The notes beneath the pieces are model-generated. The model did not search any database and was not told the DNA's origin. It was given only the letters and a program-made list of their open reading frames with translations. The translations under genes were made by a program, and so were the position numbers. A DNA stretch of 64,000 bases from REEP01 sp964517265 (GTDB lineage: Bacteria > Pseudomonadota > Alphaproteobacteria > Rhodospirillales > Defluviicoccaceae): positions 1 through 64,000 of the forward strand of contig CAZFBS010000008.1 in assembly GCA_964517265.1 (NCBI GenBank). Direction: 5' to 3'. Shown here piece after piece: positions 16,609-25,108 of the stretch; within the stretch, counting starts at the first letter, position 1; every line of letters starts with the position of its first letter.

Positions 16609-16653
16609 GGCCGACTTCCCGCGGTGGGCGCGCTTGCCGGGAGGGCGTCGGCC
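16609..16653 (+). terminator. candidate terminator after the phospholipase D gene
   Basis: GGCCGAC (16609-16615) pairs with GTCGGCC (16647-16653), with a further CCCG/CGGG pairing inside. It begins 26 bp after the stop and is followed by CTTCTAA, a weak pyrimidine tail. Confidence 0.5.
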
Positions 16654-16707
16654 CTTCTAAGATGCGGAGCATCACAGTTTATCAAACGCCATCAAGGAGG
16701 GCGTGTC

Positions 16708-17562
16708 ATGCTGTCGCTGACACCTCAAGGGCAGGCCACGATTGAGGCTCTGGCGCAACGCCACGGGATCAGCACCGGAGCGGCCCTGGCGATGTTGCAG
16801 GCACTGATCGAGGGCAATAGGACAATGGCGCAGTTCAGCCACCCCGAATTTGGGGGAATGGTGCAGTGGAGCCAAGGTGGCATGACGATGGTCGGCGACA
16901 TGTTCAATCATGCCTTGAAAGCCAAAGTGGATGCGCTGTGCTCTGAGCTGTCCGGCTTGCTGGCTTCGGAACCGGGATTGACGCGGCGGAGCAGCCATCA
17001 CGCACAAAGGCAAAGCCAAGGCCAGGGCAGTCAGGGATTGGGTGAGACTAGCCTGTTCGTCTCCTCGGGCGGTGGATGGCGGGACGGCTGGTGGCCTGCA
17101 GAGCTTGGGGCGCCCGCCGCGGCCGGATCTCAAAACGATGTCCGCTACGCATATTTTCCGGCCACGCAGCGCTTGGCCATTCAAGTACAGGGCCGAACAA
17201 CCGTCTATGATAGCGGCGATCATCGGATCACCGGTGTGTCCCAGCAGCAGAGCGGAGATGCTTCGCTGACGTTCGTCAGCCAGAAGGGGTTGGTGCGGAT
17301 TGATGAGTTGCGGGTGGTTGCCATGCCCGATGGTGAGGAGGCGAACGCGACGGCCAAATATGCCGCCGGTAATCACCACGGTCCGAACATGGCTGAAAGC
17401 GGTGCGATGCCCGACTCTCCGCTGCCGACGCCGGCTGGGGGAGCCGGACCAACGGACGACATCTTCGTCAAGATCGAGCGTCTGGCCGACCTGCACAGGA
17501 AAGGCATCCTTTCCGAAGACGAGTTCACGGCCAAGAAAGCCGAATTGCTCAGTCGGCTGTGA
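16708..17562 (+). CDS. SHOCT-domain protein
   Basis: 284 residues of unknown function. The C-terminal 35 residues (DDIFVKIERLADLHRKGI then LSEDEFTAKKAELLSRL) are a textbook SHOCT domain, a short helical oligomerisation module. The N-terminal 85 residues (LTPQGQATIEALAQRHGI and the region MAQFSHPEFGGMVQWSQGG) are well structured and seem to recur in SHOCT proteins of related bacteria. The middle, about 95-240, includes a Gln/Gly-rich linker and a beta-rich part. AAGGAGG lies 7 bases before ATG 16708. No membrane segment is seen. Confidence 0.8.
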   Translation: MLSLTPQGQATIEALAQRHGISTGAALAMLQALIEGNRTMAQFSHPEFGGMVQWSQGGMTMVGDMFNHALKAKVDALCSELSGLLASEPGLTRRSSHHAQRQSQGQGSQGLGETSLFVSSGGGWRDGWWPAELGAPAAAGSQNDVRYAYFPATQRLAIQVQGRTTVYDSGDHRITGVSQQQSGDASLTFVSQKGLVRIDELRVVAMPDGEEANATAKYAAGNHHGPNMAESGAMPDSPLPTPAGGAGPTDDIFVKIERLADLHRKGILSEDEFTAKKAELLSRL

Positions 17563-17662
17563 CACGCGCAAAACCGCTACGCATCGCGCAAGCAGTTGGT
17601 CGAACAGCAGGGGCTTTCCGCCACGCTTCCCGAGCCGGCACGGAAAATCCGGGACTGAGGTC

Positions 17663-17767
17663 TCATCGTAACCCTTCTGTCTTCAGGAAAGCGTCGAGGC
17701 TCTCGCCGATGCCGTTCCGTCGATAATGGAGAACGATGGTGTCGTACGACAAACCGCAGTTGGTCAT
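17663..17767 (-). CDS. possible 34-residue peptide antisense to the DCC gene start
   Basis: A minus-strand frame of 34 codons from ATG 17767 ends in NGIGESLDAFLKTEGLR. That segment resembles the SxDxFLxEEG region of small HigA/XRE-like antitoxin proteins. It overlaps the first 32 bases of the divergent DCC-family gene. It could be a decayed fragment, a very small protein or chance. It occupies most of the gap 17563-17735. Confidence 0.2.
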   Translation of the reverse strand: MTNCGLSYDTIVLHYRRNGIGESLDAFLKTEGLR

Positions 17768-18152
17768 TTACTTCGACGGGTCATGCCCTTTGTGCCGAGC
17801 GGAAATTCGGCACTACGGCACCAAGGATGACGCCGGCATGCTCTCCTTTGTCGATGCCTCACGGTGCGGGGAGAATGTCGCGGAAGATTTGCCTCGTCAC
17901 GAGGCGATGTCACGCTTTCACGTGCGTCGTTCCGATGGCACGCTGGTATCCGGCGCGGCCGCATTCATCGCGATCTGGCAGGTTTTGCCAGGATGGCGAT
18001 TGTTGGCACCGGTGGCTGCTTTGCCCGGCATCAGGAGCGTGCTTGAACTTGGGTATCGCGTGTTTCTGCCGGTTCGGCCACATCTCTCCCGGTTGATCGG
18101 AGCACTTCAGCGCCGCAAAGGGGGGGAGAGAGCAGGGAGCAAGACATCGTGA
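17736..18152 (+). CDS. DCC-family thiol-disulfide oxidoreductase-like protein (DUF393)
   Basis: 138 residues. The defining motif FDGSCPLCRAEI (Cys17 and Cys20) sits after the first beta strand, as in YuxK/DCC proteins with a thioredoxin-like fold. RSDGTLVSGAAAFIAIWQ and LLAPVAALPGIRSVLELGY follow the family pattern. The physiological partner of DCC proteins is largely unknown. GTG 17736 or a nearby codon is the start. About 50 bp separate it from the periplasmic phosphatase gene, so the two may be cotranscribed. Confidence 0.85.
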   Translation: MVSYDKPQLVIYFDGSCPLCRAEIRHYGTKDDAGMLSFVDASRCGENVAEDLPRHEAMSRFHVRRSDGTLVSGAAAFIAIWQVLPGWRLLAPVAALPGIRSVLELGYRVFLPVRPHLSRLIGALQRRKGGERAGSKTS

Positions 18153-18204
18153 GGGAAGCCAGCTCGTCAGCGGCATCGGGCGCGGGCAGGGCAGGGCAGG
18201 GGCA

Positions 18205-18786
18205 TTGAAAACGATCGCCCTATCGTTCGTCATTGCGGCGATCGCCCTACTGCATGGACATTCCGCGTCTTTGGCCGAAAGCACTGATGAGGCCTTATGG
18301 CAAAGCCTGCGGGAAGGCGGACATGTCATCCTGGTCCGCCACGCCCTTGCTCCCGGAATGGGAGATCCTGCTGGTCTCGTTCTGGAGGAGTGCGCGACGC
18401 AGCGCAATCTTTCGGCCGAAGGACGTGCCCAGGCACGCCGCATCGGGGCCGCATTGGCGGCTCACGCTGTCCAAATCGATCGCGTACTGTCAAGCCGCTG
18501 GTGCCGCGCCCTCGAAACGGCAAGGCTGATGGACCGGGGGCTGGTGGAACCGTTTCCACCGCTCGATTCGTTCTTTCGCAATGCTGCGCAAGAGCCGGCA
18601 CAGACGGCTGCCGTAAAGGCGCTGCTCGAAGGGCTCGGCAGTCAGACGATCTTGATGGTCACACACCAGGTCAACATTACGGCGCTTACCGGGATCTTCC
18701 CTCGCTCAGGGGAAATGATCGTCGCAAAGCCAGGGCGCGCGGATTCTGAGGCACTTGCCGTGGTCGGGCGCATCGTCATCAACTGA
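18205..18786 (+). CDS. periplasmic histidine phosphatase family protein
   Basis: 193 residues starting at TTG 18205, with GGGCAGGGG just upstream. A Sec signal peptide covers about 1-25 (ending SASLAES). The phosphatase core has ILVRHALAPG with the nucleophilic His, the signature CATQRNLSAEGRAQARRIG, SSRWCRALETARL, and the second catalytic His in MVTHQVNITALTG. The family usually shows RHG; here it is RHA, normal for this periplasmic subgroup, which includes Ais-like enzymes. The substrate is unknown. Confidence 0.88.
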   Translation: MKTIALSFVIAAIALLHGHSASLAESTDEALWQSLREGGHVILVRHALAPGMGDPAGLVLEECATQRNLSAEGRAQARRIGAALAAHAVQIDRVLSSRWCRALETARLMDRGLVEPFPPLDSFFRNAAQEPAQTAAVKALLEGLGSQTILMVTHQVNITALTGIFPRSGEMIVAKPGRADSEALAVVGRIVIN

Positions 18787-18850
18787 GGAAGCGCCGGACC
18801 AAGGTGTGAGCGCACGCGGCGATCGCCTCCCGGTGCCTGACAAGGCAGGG

Positions 18851-19702
18851 TCAGCGATCATTGGATTGCGGGTCGGCGCGACGGCCGCGACGACGGTGCG
18901 GCTTGCTCGTCGAGGCGTCGAACATGGCTCGGGTACGGCTGCCGGCTGCGGTTGCAAGCGGGGCGATCAGGCGCGCCTCAGGAAGGTTGGTCCAGTACTT
19001 GATCGGCATTTGCGTTTTCATCGCCTTCAGTTTCAGCCGCGCCGGATTGAAAATGCTGGCGTAGTATTGCCGCCATACATCCTCCAGCGCATCACCCGAC
19101 GGCACCTCGGTCCTGCCGGTCCCGGGGCCGAAGGAGAGGCGTTCACGGTCCCAATGGGCGCTACGGTTGGGCGTCAGGATCGACCACGTCATTGCGGCAA
19201 ATCGCTCGGCAAAGAACGGAGCAGTGCGTTCGACGATGAAATGCTCCGGCTCGAACCAAGCGACATAGTGCTCCGCGTGTTCCTCCTCGACTTTGCGAAA
19301 ACGGACGAATGCCTTCATCTTGTGGATATCGCGCTGGACCGACTGAACCATCATGCTCGCCCGGTGCACGGCCGGGTCCGAGGCAATATCAAGAACCCGT
19401 CGTTCGCCTTCTACAATGCGCCACAACAGCAGATACAGCAGGCTGAAACGGGCCGGATCATTATGGCAGATGACGGTGCCGGCGAGTGTGACGAAGCGCC
19501 GCGGGACGTCTGGCAGCGTTTTCTCATCCGGCCCAGTGATCACGGCAGAGGCAGACGGAGAAGAGGATGCAAACAGATCGGGCGACTGGTCACCCACCCG
19601 CCAGGAAACATCCCCTGGCCGGATCCGCCGGATAATCAGCGCGCGCGCCTGACTGCGCCATTCATCGAGATCCGCTGGCTGTGAAAGCCGAATATCAAGC
19701 AC
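18851..19702 (-). CDS. DUF4130/TIGR03915-family protein, radical SAM partner
   Basis: 283 residues from GTG 19702; an open frame runs to 19750 but those residues lack similarity. It matches the DUF4130 (TIGR03915) family of putative DNA metabolism proteins, which accompany TIGR03916 radical SAM proteins and in some genomes are fused to a UdgX-type uracil-DNA glycosylase. Typical blocks are DEWRSQARALIIRRIRPGDV, KMKAFVRFRKVEEE then HYVAWFEPEHFIVERTAPFF, and WSILTPNRSAHWD. The tail after the core is short and basic, so the glycosylase domain is absent here. The start overlaps the radical SAM stop by 8 bp, which implies coupled translation. Confidence 0.88.
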   Translation of the reverse strand: MLDIRLSQPADLDEWRSQARALIIRRIRPGDVSWRVGDQSPDLFASSSPSASAVITGPDEKTLPDVPRRFVTLAGTVICHNDPARFSLLYLLLWRIVEGERRVLDIASDPAVHRASMMVQSVQRDIHKMKAFVRFRKVEEEHAEHYVAWFEPEHFIVERTAPFFAERFAAMTWSILTPNRSAHWDRERLSFGPGTGRTEVPSGDALEDVWRQYYASIFNPARLKLKAMKTQMPIKYWTNLPEARLIAPLATAAGSRTRAMFDASTSKPHRRRGRRADPQSNDR

Positions 19703-20915
19703 TGGAAGAGAAGAGATCCAGCTGCTTCGGTGCCGGGACCAGCCGCGCACGCAGATTGTCGCTTTCCACGAGCGCAGTCAGCGGCCGGTGATCGGATGTG
19801 ATGATGAACGGAGCGATCGTCTTCAGGGAAATCCCGAACCTCCGGAAATCGGCGAAACGGAGTGACTGGTGGCGGCGGGTGGAGAGGATACGCGCGACCG
19901 TGCGGCGGCCGAGGCCGGGCACGCGCAACAGCATTTCACGCGCCGCCTTGTTGACATCCACCGGAAAACACTCTCGGTGACGCAACGCCCACGCGAGCTT
20001 CGGGTCGACGGCGAGATCGAGCATCTCGCCCGCATCCGTGCCGACGATTTCATCCACCGCGAACCCATAAAAGCGCAACAGCCAGTCGGATTGGTACAAG
20101 CGGTGCTCGCGGACCAGCGGGATTGGCTTAAGTGGCAGTTCGGGACTGGCATCCGGAATCGGGCTGAACGCAGAGTAGTAAACACGGCGCAGCCCGTAAG
20201 AGCCATATAGCCGGGCGCTGGCCTGGAGGATTGTTGCGTCGCTGGCGCCGTCGGCACCCACGATCATCTGCGTGCTTTGCCCTGCCGGCGAGAACCGCGG
20301 CGCGCACTTTTCCGCCTTTGCCTCCGCGATCCGTCCCTTCAAGCAGTCCATCGAATTTTCAATGCGCTCCAAACTCTTCTCTGGAGCCAGCCGCTTGAGG
20401 CTCGGCTCGCTCGGCAACTCGATATTGACGCTCAAACGATCGGCGTAGCGTCCTGCCCTGAACAACAGCTCATCGGAGGCACCGGGCACTGCCTTGAGGT
20501 GTATGTAGCCTCGGAAGTCATGCTCCTCCCGCAGCAGGCGCGCGACTTCGGCAATTTGCTCCATTGTGTCATCCGGGGTGCGGAGGATCCCGGAGCTGAG
20601 GAACAGACCCTCTATGTAATTGCGCTTGTAGAACGCTATCGTCAAATCCGCCACCTCGGCGGCGTTGAAGCGGGCCCGCCGCACGCTGCTGGAGCGACGA
20701 TTGACGCAATAGAGGCAATCGAAGGTGCAGACGTTGGTCAACAGAACCTTCAAAAGGGAGATGCAACGCCCGTCGGGGGTGTAGCTGTGGCAGATCCCGG
20801 AGCGTTGCGTGGACCCTAACTTTGCGGTACCCATGGCGTGCCTACGCGGGGCGCCGCTCGATGCACAGGAAGCATCGTATTTCGCGGCATCGGCAAGAAT
20901 TTCGAGTCTCGTCAC
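19695..20915 (-). CDS. putative DNA modification/repair radical SAM protein (TIGR03916)
   Basis: 406 residues from GTG 20915. The radical SAM cluster is C-TFD-C-LY-C (Cys63, Cys67, Cys70 in this numbering), placed after LLKVLLTNV. The N-terminus LEILADAAKYDASCASSG and the block ICHSYTPDGRCISLLKVLL are family marks. The C-terminus has a helix-hairpin-helix (VPGLGRRTVARIL), a common DNA-binding element, and ends QLDLFSSS. The reaction is unknown; the DNA link rests on the HhH and the family name. ATG 21029 would add 38 residues that overlap the SOS-type box, so I prefer GTG 20915. It is the first gene of a two-gene operon. Confidence 0.92.
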   Translation of the reverse strand: MTRLEILADAAKYDASCASSGAPRRHAMGTAKLGSTQRSGICHSYTPDGRCISLLKVLLTNVCTFDCLYCVNRRSSSVRRARFNAAEVADLTIAFYKRNYIEGLFLSSGILRTPDDTMEQIAEVARLLREEHDFRGYIHLKAVPGASDELLFRAGRYADRLSVNIELPSEPSLKRLAPEKSLERIENSMDCLKGRIAEAKAEKCAPRFSPAGQSTQMIVGADGASDATILQASARLYGSYGLRRVYYSAFSPIPDASPELPLKPIPLVREHRLYQSDWLLRFYGFAVDEIVGTDAGEMLDLAVDPKLAWALRHRECFPVDVNKAAREMLLRVPGLGRRTVARILSTRRHQSLRFADFRRFGISLKTIAPFIITSDHRPLTALVESDNLRARLVPAPKQLDLFSSSA

Positions 20916-20989
20916 AAGATTCACGTCTTCATTCCATATCTGCCATCCAGCCGCGTGACGGCTATCCGCCTGGAGCTGATGCCCGTAAA

Positions 20990-21004
20990 GTTCTTTATAT
21001 GTTC
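20990..21004 (-). promoter_or_regulatory. LexA (SOS) box, GTTC-N7-GTTC
   Basis: The plus strand reads GTTC TTTATAT GTTC; on the gene strand it is GAAC-N7-GAAC. This is an exact match to the LexA operator known for alphaproteobacteria, a direct repeat and not the palindrome of enterobacteria. It lies about 75 bp upstream of the chosen radical SAM start and contains TATAAA, which could be the -10 element, so LexA binding would block the promoter. Confidence 0.75.
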
Positions 21005-21162
21005 TAACGATGAGGACGTCGGTCCGCAACTACGGGAGCGCCTGTGCGCCCTTCCGGCGTTTCCTTTTTCTACGGTCACTGGGCAACCGCACGGGTTAAC
21101 CTTCTGACCGCTCAAGCAGATGCCACGGGCGCCGGACACACCATGGCATTACCGTCGCTCTC

Positions 21163-22518
21163 TTACGGGCCATAGGCCTGCTGCGGCAGCCAAGTGACAA
21201 GCGGTGGGAAGATGTAAACCAGTATCAAGCCAGCCAGTTGAATCAGGATAAATGGAGCAACCCCCCGGTAGATGTGCCGGATCGTGATCTCGGGAGGTGC
21301 GACACCTTTCAGGTAGAACAAGGCAAGGCCAACGGGCGGGGTAAGGAAAGACGTCTGAAGACAGACCGCGAACAAGATCGTGAACCAGACCAGATCGAAA
21401 CCGAGTGCCTTGACCACTGGAGCCACCAGGGTCAGGACGATTAGAACGATTTGGATCCAGTCGAGTACGAACCCGAGCAGGAAGACGATCAACATGATTG
21501 CGATGATCGTCCCATGGTCACCCAGATTGAGGCCGAGCAGGGCGTCCTCGATCAACTCATCGCCTCCCAAACCCCGGAGCACCAATGCAAACGCCGCTGC
21601 CCCGACAAGGATGCCGAATATGAATGCCGTGGTAATCGTCGTCTGACGCACTACCTCGCGCCAAACCTGCAGGTTCAGCCGCTTGTTGATCCATGCAAGC
21701 AGCGTAGCGCCGAAAGCGCCGACGCCTGACGCCTCGGTCGGTGTGGCAATACCGAAAAAAATCGTCCCCAGCACGGCCAGGATGAGAAAGGCGGGCGGCA
21801 GCGCTGCACGCAGGACCCGCCAAAGCACGGCCAATGTGACGGGCGTGGCATCGGACGGTGCTGGTGCCAGCGAGGGCCGGAACATTGCGATCAGAATGAT
21901 GTAGACGATGTAAAGGCCCCCAAGGAGCAGCCCAGGGAAAACCGCACCGAGAAACAAATCGCCGACCGCCATCGCCAGACGATCAGCCATAATCACCAGC
22001 ATAATGCTGGGCGGAATCAATATGCCGAGGGTTCCTGCTGCAGCGATGGTCCCCACCGCGAGTTCAGACTGATAGTTGTTGCGGATCATGATCGGCAGAC
22101 CGAGCAGCGTCAGCAGAACAACCGAAGCACCAATGATCCCGGTCGATGCGGCCAGCAGGATGCCAATGATGGCGACAGTAAGAGCAAGCCCACCCCGCAT
22201 GCGGCCAAACATTTGCGTAAAACTCTGCATCATCTGCTCGGCGATTCCGGAGCGGTCCAGCATCAACCCCATGAAAATAAACATCGGGAGCGCGACCAGG
22301 ACCCAATTTTGCATCGTATTCCAGAGATCGTCGATGATGAGAGAAACGTATGCCCAGTCGATTCCGATAAAGGTGTCGAAATAAGTGTCCGAAATAATGG
22401 AGATGGCTGCAAAAACAATGGCAACCCCGCCAAGCGTCCAAGCAACTGGAAAGCCAATGAACAGCAACCCGATGAACATTACGAACATCAGGATTGCCAG
22501 AAGCTCATTGATCTCCAT
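21163..22518 (-). CDS. dctM: TRAP transporter large permease (DctM)
   Basis: About 451 residues with some 12 transmembrane segments. The ion-coupled channel subunit of a tripartite ATP-independent periplasmic transporter. Family features are the N-terminal helix block, GLPIMIRNNYQSELAVGTIAA with the following LGILIPPSIMLVI, and GIATPTEASGVGAFGA. The ATG (22518) shares one base with the dctQ stop. The last gene of the operon dctP-dctQ-dctM. Confidence 0.95.
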   Translation of the reverse strand: MEINELLAILMFVMFIGLLFIGFPVAWTLGGVAIVFAAISIISDTYFDTFIGIDWAYVSLIIDDLWNTMQNWVLVALPMFIFMGLMLDRSGIAEQMMQSFTQMFGRMRGGLALTVAIIGILLAASTGIIGASVVLLTLLGLPIMIRNNYQSELAVGTIAAAGTLGILIPPSIMLVIMADRLAMAVGDLFLGAVFPGLLLGGLYIVYIILIAMFRPSLAPAPSDATPVTLAVLWRVLRAALPPAFLILAVLGTIFFGIATPTEASGVGAFGATLLAWINKRLNLQVWREVVRQTTITTAFIFGILVGAAAFALVLRGLGGDELIEDALLGLNLGDHGTIIAIMLIVFLLGFVLDWIQIVLIVLTLVAPVVKALGFDLVWFTILFAVCLQTSFLTPPVGLALFYLKGVAPPEITIRHIYRGVAPFILIQLAGLILVYIFPPLVTWLPQQAYGP

Positions 22519-23129
22519 CAGTTCTGGCTCCCGGCGCGCGCCTTGGGCTGATGCCCTCCAAAGATCAAGGCACAGGCTCGGGATAAGCGGGACAACGCGG
22601 CAATCAGGATCAAAAGGTAGGCGATAAACATCACCGACTTGATCGCCCATCGATAGGGAAGGCCGCCCGGCGCGCTGGACACTTCACTTGTACGGAAGGA
22701 ATATTCAATGAAGGACGGTGCATAAATCAGCACAACGACCGTGTACGGGATGAGGAACAACAGAATGCCGCAAAATTCGATCCAAGCCTTGGTGTGGGGC
22801 CGAAATCGCTCCTGGAAAATGTCGATGCGGATATGAGAGTCGTTCTGAATGCAGTAGGAAAGGCCGATCAGGAACCCGATGGCATAAAGGTGCCACTGCA
22901 GTTCCTCGAACTCGATGCGGCCTTCGCCGAGGGCATAGCGCATCGTAACGTTGACGACGATGACGACGACCAGCATTGCCCAGACCCATGAAACGGCATT
23001 TCCAATGCCCCTGACAAAAGCATCAAGGACACTGGAAAGCCTAGTATGAGGCAACTCGGTATGAGGGATGAGTTGCTCGATTTTGACGTGCGGTTTCTCC
23101 CCGGTGTCGTCCTGCCTTGCCTTCGACAT
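22518..23129 (-). CDS. dctQ: TRAP transporter small permease (DctQ)
   Basis: 203 residues with four predicted transmembrane helices. Family marks are NVTMRYALGEGRIEFEELQW and the region after helix 2, YCIQNDSHIRIDIFQERF. The first 35 residues are a hydrophilic N-terminal extension. DctQ pairs with DctM in the inner membrane. The TGATG junction with dctM shows coupling. Confidence 0.93.
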   Translation of the reverse strand: MSKARQDDTGEKPHVKIEQLIPHTELPHTRLSSVLDAFVRGIGNAVSWVWAMLVVVIVVNVTMRYALGEGRIEFEELQWHLYAIGFLIGLSYCIQNDSHIRIDIFQERFRPHTKAWIEFCGILLFLIPYTVVVLIYAPSFIEYSFRTSEVSSAPGGLPYRWAIKSVMFIAYLLILIAALSRLSRACALIFGGHQPKARAGSQN

Positions 23130-23180
23130 GACGTTCCTTCCTTGTCCGGTTTGAACCGCGTTCCGTGTCCGGAGTGCGCG

Positions 23181-24284
23181 CTACTGCGATGCTTCGATCA
23201 GTGAGTTGCGGAAGTCACGCGGCAGATAGCCGTATTGCTTCCACAGTTGATACGTTTCGCGAAACTCGTTCTGAGAGGCAAGAATCTTGCGGAACATCTC
23301 GTCTTTCGCCGCCTGCTCTTCGAGAACTTCCGCGGTGACCTTTTCCAGTTCAACCAGGATTTCGTCCGGAAGGATTACGGGAGTAACGCCCTTGTCCTCG
23401 AAACCGGCGATGATTTTGCCCTGATTGGCCTCTGCCTTGCTCAGTCCATAGGTGGTTCCCGCCATACAGGCGATGTTGATCAGGGCCTTGCTCTGCTCGT
23501 CAAGCGCTTCCCAGTTCTCCTTGTTCACGATCAAATGCATGGTCGTGAAAGTTTGGTGCCACCCCGGGAAGTAATTGTACTTGGCAACCTGGTGAAAGCC
23601 GAGTTGCTGATCAACCTCAGGCAGCGAAAACTCGCTTGCATCGATCGCCCCCTTTTCCAGAGCTTGGTAGATCTCGGCACCCGGAATTTCGGTAACGGAG
23701 GCTCCCATTTTCTGCAACACCTCGCCGCCGAGACCAGCAAAACGGATCTTGAGGCCTTTCACATCGTCAAGCGTCTTTATTTCTTTGCGGAACCATCCGG
23801 CAGTCTCCGGACTGATAATGCCACAGAGAATGGGATGGACGTTGTGGGGCGCGTAGAGCTCTTCGCCCAGGCCGGAGCCACCTCCATGGTACCACCACGC
23901 CGTGAACTCCCACGGCTCCATGCCGAACGGGACTGCGGAAATCAGTGGGAGAGCTGGGATCTTGCCCCGGTCATAACCGATCCAGGTAAAGCCGGCATCG
24001 ACCTTCTTGTCCTTGACCGCTTCCATGATCTGGAACGGTGGAACCAGTTTACCCGGCTCGAAGATCTTTAGCTGAATGTTTCCCCCGCTCGCCTTGTCCA
24101 GCATATCGAACACCCAAGGTGCCGTGTCTCCCAGCGCTGGCAGCGTCGACGGAAAGGCGATCGGTACTTTCCAGCGCACCTTTTCCTGAGCGCTGGCTGG
24201 GGCGGCGGCAATCCCCAACAACAGCGTTGCGGCCATGGCCGTGGAAATGAGGGCAGTCCTGCGCCAGGCAGTCACGATGTTCAT
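23181..24284 (-). CDS. dctP: TRAP transporter substrate-binding protein (DctP)
   Basis: 367 residues from ATG 24284. The Sec signal peptide ends near APASAQE. The mature protein has the DctP fold with KGLKIRFAGLGGEVLQKMGAS; its conserved Arg normally clamps the substrate carboxylate. The N-terminal block VPIAFPSTLPALGDTAPWV resembles the subgroup for 2-keto acids and larger carboxylates (TakP, mannitol/chloroaromatic-type) more than that for C4-dicarboxylates. It is separated by a 359-bp gap from the upstream RidA-like gene on the same strand. Confidence 0.92.
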   Translation of the reverse strand: MNIVTAWRRTALISTAMAATLLLGIAAAPASAQEKVRWKVPIAFPSTLPALGDTAPWVFDMLDKASGGNIQLKIFEPGKLVPPFQIMEAVKDKKVDAGFTWIGYDRGKIPALPLISAVPFGMEPWEFTAWWYHGGGSGLGEELYAPHNVHPILCGIISPETAGWFRKEIKTLDDVKGLKIRFAGLGGEVLQKMGASVTEIPGAEIYQALEKGAIDASEFSLPEVDQQLGFHQVAKYNYFPGWHQTFTTMHLIVNKENWEALDEQSKALINIACMAGTTYGLSKAEANQGKIIAGFEDKGVTPVILPDEILVELEKVTAEVLEEQAAKDEMFRKILASQNEFRETYQLWKQYGYLPRDFRNSLIEASQ

Positions 24285-24643
24285 CTTGTATGCTCTCCCG
24301 TTCGATCCGATAGGGGCCAGAAACGCGATCTCCGCATGCGGTGACCGAAGTTCGGGGAGGATCAGATGAAACAATTAAGGAAACGGTTGCCGCCGAGCGG
24401 GTTCAAGGCCCGGTTGCAAAGCCAAGCCAACTGCGTGGTGAGGCTCGTTGTCAGGTCCATCGGTTCAAACCGCTCCCAGCACGTTTCCATCTTATCGCTG
24501 CCGCTTGTCTTCGGCCAACGGCACGAGCGCGGCTTGCTCCCTGGATAAAGAAATATAGGGAAGAGGCTGACCGAACAAGATCCTCTTTACGCACGGCGCG
24601 ATCACCGATGCGCGAAGTTAACGTAGCCTTCGATCAGCGAGTC
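24285..24643. other. 359-bp gap between the RidA-like gene and dctP
   Basis: Probably holds the dctPQM promoter and leader. The sequence GGGAGAG stands near the dctP start. A 60-codon plus-strand frame (24366-24548) encodes a basic peptide with no support. No clear palindrome or riboswitch was seen. Confidence 0.3.
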
Positions 24644-25108
24644 TCATCCGATCTGGAAAATTCCGTCAACCTCGACCGCGGCATTCAACGGAAGAGAGGG
24701 AGCGCCAATGGCAATTCGCGCGTGGCGGCCTGCCTCGCCAAAGATCTCCATCATCAGCTCGGAGGCTCCGTTCACAACCTTCGGATGATCAGTGAAGTCG
24801 GCAGAGCATTGGACAAAACCACTCAGCTTCACTACCCGCACGACCTGATCGAGGTTGCCCCCACATGCCTCACGAACATGCGCAAGCAGATTGAGGCCGC
24901 AAAGCCGCGCTGCCGCGTACCCAGTATCAATGGCGACTTCCGCACCGACTCGGCCGGTGTATTTGATCTCTCCGTCCAGCATCGGAAGTTGACCCGAGAC
25001 AAACAGAACGCCTCCAACGACAACATGCGGAACATAGGCGCCCGCCGGAGGTGGCTGCCGGGGTAGGACGATGCCAAGCTCGGAAAACCGGGCGTCAATC
25101 GTTCCCAT
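24644..25108 (-). CDS. RidA/YjgF-family protein
   Basis: 154 residues from ATG 25108. RidA-family enzymes hydrolyse reactive enamine/imine intermediates from amino acid metabolism. This one belongs to the longer subgroup with VPHVVVGGVLFVSGQLPMLDG near the N-terminus and the terminal block HARIAIGAPSLPLNAAVEVD; the Arg in HAR occupies the place of the substrate-binding arginine. Upstream in-frame residues to 25270 have no similarity. It lies before dctPQM on the same strand, which suggests that the transported compound may give rise to an imine; that is inference. Confidence 0.88.
   Translation of the reverse strand: MGTIDARFSELGIVLPRQPPPAGAYVPHVVVGGVLFVSGQLPMLDGEIKYTGRVGAEVAIDTGYAAARLCGLNLLAHVREACGGNLDQVVRVVKLSGFVQCSADFTDHPKVVNGASELMMEIFGEAGRHARIAIGAPSLPLNAAVEVDGIFQIG

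Noticed and set aside
24366..24548. 60-codon plus-strand frame in the RidA-dctP gap
   Set aside because: Short, basic, no similarity, and opposite to the flanking operon.
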